Source of the DNA: Chloroflexota bacterium
GTDB lineage: Bacteria > Chloroflexota > Dehalococcoidia > Lucifugimonadales > JADFKI01
NCBI GenBank assembly: GCA_022565015.1
Contig: JADFKI010000092.1
Location: 1-11,946, forward strand
DNA: 11,946 nt
Direction: 5' to 3'
In this document: positions 7,071 through 11,946 of the stretch, piece after piece
Position numbering within the stretch: the stretch's first letter is position 1
Layout: the number at the start of each line of letters is the position of its first letter
Notes under the pieces: generated by a model
What the model saw: only the letters and a program-made list of their open reading frames with translations
What the model was told of the DNA's origin: nothing
Database searches by the model: none
Position numbers and translations under genes: made by a program

Positions 7071-7991
7071 TTGCCTCAGTCAAAGGAATATCTGGAGTTT
7101 CTGACGAAGTACCCGCCTCTATTGGCCATAGGCAACACGCCCATGGTAAAGCTGGACCTGCCGCTGGAAAACGTCCACGCGGACATTTACGCGAAGTACG
7201 AGCACCTAAATCCGGGAGGCTCCATCAAGGACCGGCCCGTACTCAGAATGCTGATCGAGGCCATTCTTTCCGGTGAGCTGACCAAGGACAAGACCATACT
7301 CGATGCCACGTCGGGCAACGCGGGTATCGCCTATGCCATGGTCGGCGCGGTGCTGGGCTACAAGGTAACGTTGGTGATGCCCGAGAACGCGAGCGAGGAG
7401 CGCAAGAAGCGGCTGTTGGCCCACGGCGCAGAAATCATCTTTACCGACCCCATGCTGGGCTACGACGAAAGCCTGCACGAGGTCAAGCGCGTCTATGAGG
7501 CCAACACCGACAAGTATTTCTACTGCGACCAGTACTCCAACCCCAACAATCCCCAGGCGCACTACGACACCACGGCCGAGGAGATACTGGCTCAGGCGCC
7601 GGACATCACCCACTTCGTGGCCGGCGTCGGGACCGGCGGCACCATCTCCGGCGTGGGCCGACGGTTGAATGAGCACAACCCAGACATCAAGATCATCAGC
7701 ATCAACCCTCCGGAATGGCCCGGCGTGGAGGGCCTCAAGCCCCTTGGCGTGGGTCATATTATCCCGGAGACCTTTGACGAGAGCGTCGTGGACCAGATGA
7801 TCGAGATCGACGTCGACGAGGCCTACGAGATGTCTAACCTGATGGCATCGGTGGGCCTGTTTGCCGGCCAGTCGTCGGGCGCGTATATGCAGGGCGCGTA
7901 CCAGGTGGCCAAAGAGGCCAGGGGCGGCACCATCGTGACCATCTTCAACGACATCGGCGAGCGGTACTTCAGCACCGGCATGTGGGACTGA
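7071..7991 (+). CDS. cysM: PLP-dependent cysteine synthase (CysK/CysM family)
   Basis: The enzyme makes L-cysteine by beta-replacement on an activated serine (O-acetylserine or O-phosphoserine) with a sulfide donor, using pyridoxal phosphate. From TTG at 7071 it has 306 residues, the usual size. Motifs are IGNTPMVKL (about 20-28), NPGGSIKDRP with the Schiff-base Lys 53, the substrate-carboxylate loop TSGNAG (about 80-85), the phosphate-cradling VGTGGTISGVG (about 186-196), AGQSSGA (about 265-271) contacting the pyridine nitrogen, and the closing IFNDIGERYFSTGMWD. The loop has Ala where CysK/CysM usually have Thr (TSGNTG), a variant I believe occurs in some clades. The frame continues upstream to TTG 6933, but promoter, ribosome site and homology favour 7071. 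Substrate choice (OAS versus phosphoserine) is not readable. The CysM rather than CysK label is tentative. Confidence 0.88.
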   Translation: MPQSKEYLEFLTKYPPLLAIGNTPMVKLDLPLENVHADIYAKYEHLNPGGSIKDRPVLRMLIEAILSGELTKDKTILDATSGNAGIAYAMVGAVLGYKVTLVMPENASEERKKRLLAHGAEIIFTDPMLGYDESLHEVKRVYEANTDKYFYCDQYSNPNNPQAHYDTTAEEILAQAPDITHFVAGVGTGGTISGVGRRLNEHNPDIKIISINPPEWPGVEGLKPLGVGHIIPETFDESVVDQMIEIDVDEAYEMSNLMASVGLFAGQSSGAYMQGAYQVAKEARGGTIVTIFNDIGERYFSTGMWD

Positions 7992-8244
7992 TTTCTTGTT
8001 CCGTTGATGCCTGCACGTTCTGGTCATCCCGTTCAGCACAGCAAACATTACACCGGGTGCGATATTGCTCACAATGCCCAAGCTTCCATACGCTTGCCAT
8101 TTTGTAACGTTTTCCTAAAAAATTCTGGAAACCATTTTCCATATAGTGCATAATTGGCATGTATGATCACTTCTGTTTTCAACTGCGTACCATTATCATG
8201 CCGTCTACGAAAAGCGAGCGGCCGTAAAAATCAGGAGATGTGAC
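7992..8244 (+). promoter_or_regulatory. AT-richer intergenic region with candidate promoter and palindrome for the iron-sulfur/ABC operon
   Basis: This 253-base region is clearly richer in A+T than its neighbours, especially 8100-8170. A perfect inverted repeat TGGAAA-ccat-TTTCCA lies at 8126-8141. Its left arm could serve as a poor -35 (4/6), placed 17 bases before CATAAT at 8149-8154 (5/6), so a protein bound there could control initiation. TATGAT at 8162-8167 is another possible -10. A strong AGGAG (8233-8237) precedes the ATG at 8245 by 7 bases. No convincing terminator for the cysteine synthase is visible. Confidence 0.35.
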
Positions 8245-8913
8245 ATGGCCGGAGAGACTCACAAGATAAGGGTGAGGTCAAAGGGACCTTACGTGGTTGA
8301 AGGTGGGATTCCGCTGGTGCGTAAGGAGCAGGTCGTATCCGAGCACGGCGAGCCGCTCACCTGGAAGAGGGGGGAGTCTATCCCCTGTGGCGACGACTAC
8401 GTGCTATGCCGATGCGGTGAGTCCGGCAACAAGCCCTTCTGCGACGGGACCCACAGGTCCATAGGATTCGACGGCGCCGAAGCTCCCGAAGCGGCAACGT
8501 TTGCCCAGCGTCAGGTCACGTATGAGGGCACTGGAATTCAGATCAAGGACGACCGTTCCCTGTGCATGCACGCGGGTTTCTGCGGCAACCAGGTGACCAA
8601 CGTATGGAAGATGAGCCAGTCTTCCGACGATACACGGGTCCGAGCGCAGATCATGGCAATGATCGAGAGGTGTCCATCGGGCGCGCTGGCATATTCAGTC
8701 GAAAAGGACGACGCCGACATCGAGCCATCTCTTCCCAAAGAGATAGCCCTGACGCCTGACGGCGCGCTCTGGGTAAGCGGAGGTATTCCGATCGAGCGGT
8801 CTGACGGAAGAATTCTGGAAACCCGCAACAGGGTGACGCTGTGCCGCTGCGGCGCCTCTAAGAATAAGCCCTTATGCGACGGCTCTCACAAGGATATCGG
8901 ATTTTCGGGATGA
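8245..8913 (+). CDS. CDGSH - 4Fe-4S (Fer4_19-like) - CDGSH iron-sulfur protein
   Basis: This is a predicted soluble cytoplasmic protein of 222 residues with three cluster-binding modules. The first CDGSH motif is CRCGESGNKPFCDGTH, with ligands Cys 55, Cys 57, Cys 66 and His 70 expected to hold a 2Fe-2S cluster. The middle module, CMHAGFC...CPSGALAY (Cys 107, 113, 143), matches the divergent single-cluster ferredoxin domain often paired with CDGSH proteins. The second CDGSH motif is CRCGASKNKPLCDGSH (Cys 200, 202, 211 and His 215). Each CDGSH unit is preceded by a GGIP(L/I) segment, suggesting internal duplication. CDGSH proteins are proposed redox or cluster-transfer factors, but the partner is unknown. 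AGGAG seven bases upstream fixes the start. The gene ends 13 bases before the ABC transporter and is probably co-transcribed with it. Confidence 0.92.
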   Translation: MAGETHKIRVRSKGPYVVEGGIPLVRKEQVVSEHGEPLTWKRGESIPCGDDYVLCRCGESGNKPFCDGTHRSIGFDGAEAPEAATFAQRQVTYEGTGIQIKDDRSLCMHAGFCGNQVTNVWKMSQSSDDTRVRAQIMAMIERCPSGALAYSVEKDDADIEPSLPKEIALTPDGALWVSGGIPIERSDGRILETRNRVTLCRCGASKNKPLCDGSHKDIGFSG

Positions 8914-8926
8914 TAATGGCACATCG

Positions 8927-10855
8927 ATGAGCAGCGAGAATCAAGATACGATCATTGGACCTAAACGTGGACTGGTCCTCAGAATCGCCGGCACCTTTCG
9001 CCCCTACAAGGGCACGGTGACTTTTATCGGGCTGCTGATTCTGGTGACGGCCGGGCTTGGCGTGGTCAACCCCTTGCTGATCAGAGTGGTGTTCGATTCG
9101 GCGCTGTTTCCACCGGAGGGCGGTCCCGATCTGGACCTTCTCTGGATAGTCGCCGGCGTCATGGCAGCCGTGACCATCGTTACGGGCGGCCTGGGAATCG
9201 TCCAGACGAAGCTCACCAATGAAGTCGGGCAGCACGTCATGCGGGACCTGCGCGACAGCCTGTACAGTCACCTCCAGAGTCTCTCGCTGAACTTCTTTAC
9301 GGGCACACGGACCGGAGAGATACAGTCCCGCGTATCCAACGACGTTGCCGGAGTCCAAAACGTCGTGACGAGCACCGTATCGAACGTACTGTCCAACGTC
9401 GTAATTTTCATCAGCACACTGGTGGCGATGTTCATCCTGTCATGGGAATTGACGCTCATCGCAGTGGGTACCCTGCCAATATTCGCCCTGCTGACGAAGT
9501 TTGTGGGAGAGCGTCGTCGCAGGGTGGCCTCCGAGTCCCAAAAGTCGGCGGCGGAGGTCACTGCCATAACCCAGGAGACCCTGTCGATATCCGGAATCAT
9601 GCTGGCGAAGCTGTTCGGCAGGCAAAACCAGGAGATCGAACGCTTTCATCGAGAGAACCAGCACCTGTCGGACCTGGCCGTGCGCCAGCAGATGACCGGC
9701 CAGGCGTTCTTCACAGTCATGCAGGTCTTCTTCTCGCTGTCGCCGGTCGTGATATTCGTGGTGGCCGGTTACCTGCTCACCGGCGGAGGGCCGTCGGGGG
9801 TGACCGCCGGAGTAATAGTCGCGTTCACAACGCTGCAGTCGAGACTCTACTTCCCCATCGGCAGCCTGCTCCAGGTCTCGGTGGAGCTTCAATCTTCGCT
9901 GGCCCTGTTCGAAAGGATCTTTGGATATCTGGACATCACTCCGGAGATCGTGGACTCTCCTCATGCCCGGGAGCTTGGGCCTGCGAACGTCAGGGGGAAA
10001 GTAACCTTTGACAACGTTAGGCTCAGGTATAGTGGTGTAAGCAACGGCAGCTCATCGGGTGAGGCGGAGGGCGGTACCGCGCCGGCGTGGACCCTGAACG
10101 GTATCTCGTTCGAGATTCAGCCCGGCCAGCTGGCCGCCTTCGTCGGTCCAAGCGGAGCGGGAAAGACGACGATCTCTTATCTCATTCCGCGCCTGTACGA
10201 TGTGACCGAAGGAGCGGTCAGAATCGACGACACGGACGTTCGCGAAGTCCGGCTGTCGTCATTGGCCGGAATCATCGGCTACGTTACCCAGGAGAGCTAC
10301 CTGTTCCATGCCAGCCTGCGCAGCAATCTGCTGTACGGCAACCCCAACGCCACGCAAGAAGAGATGGAGGAGGCGGCCAGGGCTGCCTTCATCCACGATA
10401 GAATCGTCGAATTCCCAGACGGCTATGACACCGTCGTGGGCGAACGCGGATACAGACTGTCGGGCGGTGAACGTCAGCGTCTTTCCATCGCAAGGGTCAT
10501 CCTCCATCAGCCCAAGATTCTGATTCTTGACGAGGCGACGTCGGCCCTCGACACGATTAGCGAGCGCTACGTTCAGACGGCTCTGGAGCCGCTGATGAAG
10601 GGCCGCACGACCATCGCAATCGCCCACCGCCTGTCGACGATACTGTCGGCCGACGTTATCTTTGCCGTGGACCACGGCCGCATCGTAGAGTCCGGCACCC
10701 ACGAAGAGCTGCTTTCCAAAGGGGGCATGTACGCGACCTTATACGAAGAGCAGTTCGACGGCGGTCGCGTCGAGGCCCACTGCGAGGACGGCATCGTGCT
10801 TACGAACGGCAACATCGTGTCGGACGAGAGACGGGTGTTGGCCGCCAACCGATAG
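8927..10855 (+). CDS. ABC exporter half-transporter (membrane domain fused to ATPase)
   Basis: This 642-residue type I exporter of the MsbA/LmrA/BmrA kind is expected to work as a dimer in the inner membrane. Residues 1-340 form the membrane domain, with about six hydrophobic segments (near 31-57, 71-93, 150-170, 172-193, 260-285, 290-310). The ATPase has A-loop Tyr 368, Walker A GPSGAGKTT (407-415), Q-loop Gln 455, signature LSGGERQR (511-518), Walker B ILILDEATSALD (531-542, catalytic Glu 536) and switch His 567, all intact. A Gly/Ser-rich insert (about 369-388) sits between the first two ATPase strands, longer than usual. After the ATPase there is an extra tail of about 30 residues. The ATG at 8927 has no clear ribosome site, consistent with coupling to the gene before it. 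The substrate is unknown; lipid, drug and peptide are all possible. Confidence 0.93.
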   Translation: MSSENQDTIIGPKRGLVLRIAGTFRPYKGTVTFIGLLILVTAGLGVVNPLLIRVVFDSALFPPEGGPDLDLLWIVAGVMAAVTIVTGGLGIVQTKLTNEVGQHVMRDLRDSLYSHLQSLSLNFFTGTRTGEIQSRVSNDVAGVQNVVTSTVSNVLSNVVIFISTLVAMFILSWELTLIAVGTLPIFALLTKFVGERRRRVASESQKSAAEVTAITQETLSISGIMLAKLFGRQNQEIERFHRENQHLSDLAVRQQMTGQAFFTVMQVFFSLSPVVIFVVAGYLLTGGGPSGVTAGVIVAFTTLQSRLYFPIGSLLQVSVELQSSLALFERIFGYLDITPEIVDSPHARELGPANVRGKVTFDNVRLRYSGVSNGSSSGEAEGGTAPAWTLNGISFEIQPGQLAAFVGPSGAGKTTISYLIPRLYDVTEGAVRIDDTDVREVRLSSLAGIIGYVTQESYLFHASLRSNLLYGNPNATQEEMEEAARAAFIHDRIVEFPDGYDTVVGERGYRLSGGERQRLSIARVILHQPKILILDEATSALDTISERYVQTALEPLMKGRTTIAIAHRLSTILSADVIFAVDHGRIVESGTHEELLSKGGMYATLYEEQFDGGRVEAHCEDGIVLTNGNIVSDERRVLAANR

Positions 10856-10883
10856 CGTCTCCCGGCTTCCAGCAAAAAGAAAA

Positions 10884-10910
10884 GGGGCGGGTAGTATTTC
10901 ATCCCGCCCC
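10884..10910. terminator. Bidirectional intrinsic terminator between the ABC gene and gyrB
   Basis: A perfect 8-bp GC stem, GGGGCGGG (10884-10891) with CCCGCCCC (10903-10910), closes an 11-base loop. On the plus strand it is followed by TATTTTCT. On the minus strand it is followed by TTTTCTTTTTGCT. It can therefore end both converging transcripts. Confidence 0.9.
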
Positions 10911-10957
10911 TATTTTCTAACTGGTTTCGGCCGCCGGTATTGCGTCACTTCCGCAGC

Positions 10958-11946
10958 TTACACGTCCAGGTTCTTGACCTCGAGTGCGTGCGCCTGAATG
11001 AAGTTTCGACGAGGCTCGACTACGTCGCCCATGAGCACCGAGAAGATCTCGTCGGCGCCGACGGCGTCGGCTACGGACACCTGCAGCAGCGTGCGCTTTT
11101 CAGGGTCCATGGTCGTCTCCCAGAGCTGGTTGGCGTTCATCTCTCCCAGCCCCTTGTAGCGCTGAAGGTTTACGTTTCTCTTACCTTCCAGCTGCGTCAT
11201 GATGCCCTCGCGCTCGCCCTCGCTGTAGACCCAGAACTCTTGCTTGCCGGCCGTAATCCTGTATAGCGGCGGCTGGGCAATATACAGGTGTCCGTGCTCG
11301 ATCAAGTCTCTCATGTGCCGGAAGAAGAAGGTAAGCATGAGAGTACGAATGTGCGAGCCGTCGACGTCGGCGTCCGTCATGATTATTACCCGGTGGTAGC
11401 GTAGTTTCGTGAGGTCCATCTCTTCGTCCAGACCGGCCCCAATCGCCGTAATCATGGCGCGGATGGCATCGTGGTTCAGCATTTTGTCTGCGCGAGCCTT
11501 TTCCACGTTGAGTATCTTGCCCCAGAGCGGGAGGATGGCCTGAGTGCGCCTGTCGCGCCCCATCTTGGCCGTGCCGCCGGCGGAGTCGCCTTCAACGAGG
11601 TACAACTCGCAGAACTCCGGATTCTTCTCTGAGCAGTCCGCCAGCTTCCCGGGCAGTCCGCCTCCGTCCATGGCGTTCTTACGGATTATGAGGTCGCGCG
11701 CCTTGCGAGCCGCGTCGCGCGCTCTCTGGGACGTCAGGCACTTATCAAGAATCCGCTTCGCATCATTGGGATGGTCTTCGAGATAGATTTGCAGGGCCTC
11801 GGCAACGACGCCTTCGACTTGCGTCCGCACCTCGGGATTTCCGAGTCGGGTCTTGGTCTGGCCCTCGAATTGGGGGTCCATAAGCTTCACACTGATGACG
11901 GCGGTAAGGCCTTCACGAGTGTCCTCACCCGCGAGGTTCGGCTCGC
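10958..11946 (-). CDS. gyrB: DNA gyrase subunit B, C-terminal part (5' end outside the window)
   Basis: GyrB is the ATPase and metal-binding subunit of DNA gyrase, which introduces negative supercoils. About 329 residues are visible; the frame is open to the window edge, so the ATPase domain is outside. The fragment begins in the transducer domain (GEDTREGLTAVISVKL, then DPQFEGQTKTRLGN), continues with the Toprim domain (YLVEGDSAGG, LPLWGKILNVEKAR, MTDADVDGSHIRTL, AQPPLY) and ends with the gyrase tail RYKGLGEMNANQLWETTMDP and VEPRRNFIQAHALEVKNLDV. The GTG at 11890 is an internal Val, not a start. The metal ligands (Glu of EGDSAGG and the two Asp of DADVD) are present. Trp replaces the Lys/Arg usual in LPL(K/R)GK. 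ParE is the main alternative, but the C-terminal end fits GyrB. Confidence 0.95.
   Translation of the reverse strand, partial: EPNLAGEDTREGLTAVISVKLMDPQFEGQTKTRLGNPEVRTQVEGVVAEALQIYLEDHPNDAKRILDKCLTSQRARDAARKARDLIIRKNAMDGGGLPGKLADCSEKNPEFCELYLVEGDSAGGTAKMGRDRRTQAILPLWGKILNVEKARADKMLNHDAIRAMITAIGAGLDEEMDLTKLRYHRVIIMTDADVDGSHIRTLMLTFFFRHMRDLIEHGHLYIAQPPLYRITAGKQEFWVYSEGEREGIMTQLEGKRNVNLQRYKGLGEMNANQLWETTMDPEKRTLLQVSVADAVGADEIFSVLMGDVVEPRRNFIQAHALEVKNLDV

Noticed and set aside
7206..8081. Minus-strand open frame of 291 codons opposite the cysteine synthase
   Set aside because: It mirrors the cysteine synthase gene, and its product is His/Val-rich with no family features.
8121..8823. Exact 13-base match AATTCTGGAAACC at 8121-8133 and 8811-8823
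   Set aside because: About one exact 13-mer repeat is expected by chance in a window of this size, and the second copy lies inside coding sequence.
1..11946. Mobile element, phage, toxin-antitoxin or defence genes
   Set aside because: No transposase, integrase, terminal inverted repeats, tRNA or defence-type domains are visible. All recognised genes are housekeeping, cofactor, transport or surface proteins.

Overview
The window looks like ordinary chromosomal DNA from a GC-rich, F420-making bacterium. The best guess is a Chloroflexota of the Dehalococcoidia/SAR202 kind. That guess rests on three things: F420-assembly genes beside a luciferase-like oxidoreductase, a lipoprotein carrying a C-terminal domain I associate with Chloroflexota, and a kelch protein with a Cys-containing C-terminal anchor. 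It is an inference from gene content, not a sequence-search result. Four of the eight visible gene starts appear to be TTG.

Layout, left to right. (1) Positions 1-2512, plus strand: a tightly packed F420 operon of cofD (5' end cut by the window), cofC (overlapping cofD by 4 bases) and an LLM-class flavin/F420-dependent oxidoreductase (13 bases after cofC). CofC makes the activated phospho-acid, CofD couples it to Fo, and the LLM enzyme is a plausible F420 user. (2) 2458-3906, minus strand: a secreted seven-repeat kelch beta-propeller with a C-terminal Cys/transmembrane/basic anchor. Its tail overlaps the end of the LLM gene. (3) 4143-4697, plus strand: a small lipoprotein of unknown function. 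(4) 4794-6815, minus strand: ligA, NAD-dependent DNA ligase. (5) 7071-7991, plus strand: a PLP-dependent cysteine synthase, divergent from ligA. The shared intergenic region holds a 29-bp direct repeat and candidate promoters in both directions. (6) 8245-10855, plus strand: a probable two-gene operon of a CDGSH / 4Fe-4S / CDGSH iron-sulfur protein and a full-length half-transporter of the ABC exporter type. A strong hairpin at 10884-10910 ends it. (7) 10958 to the window end, minus strand: the C-terminal part of gyrB, converging on the same hairpin.

I see no RNA genes, CRISPR arrays, insertion sequences, phage genes or defence genes. Nothing here is clearly a new system. The points most worth a second look are the iron-sulfur protein/ABC exporter pair with an operator-like palindrome upstream, the direct repeat between ligA and the cysteine synthase, the kelch C-terminal sorting-like signal, and the lipoprotein domain that appears to have lost two family cysteines together.
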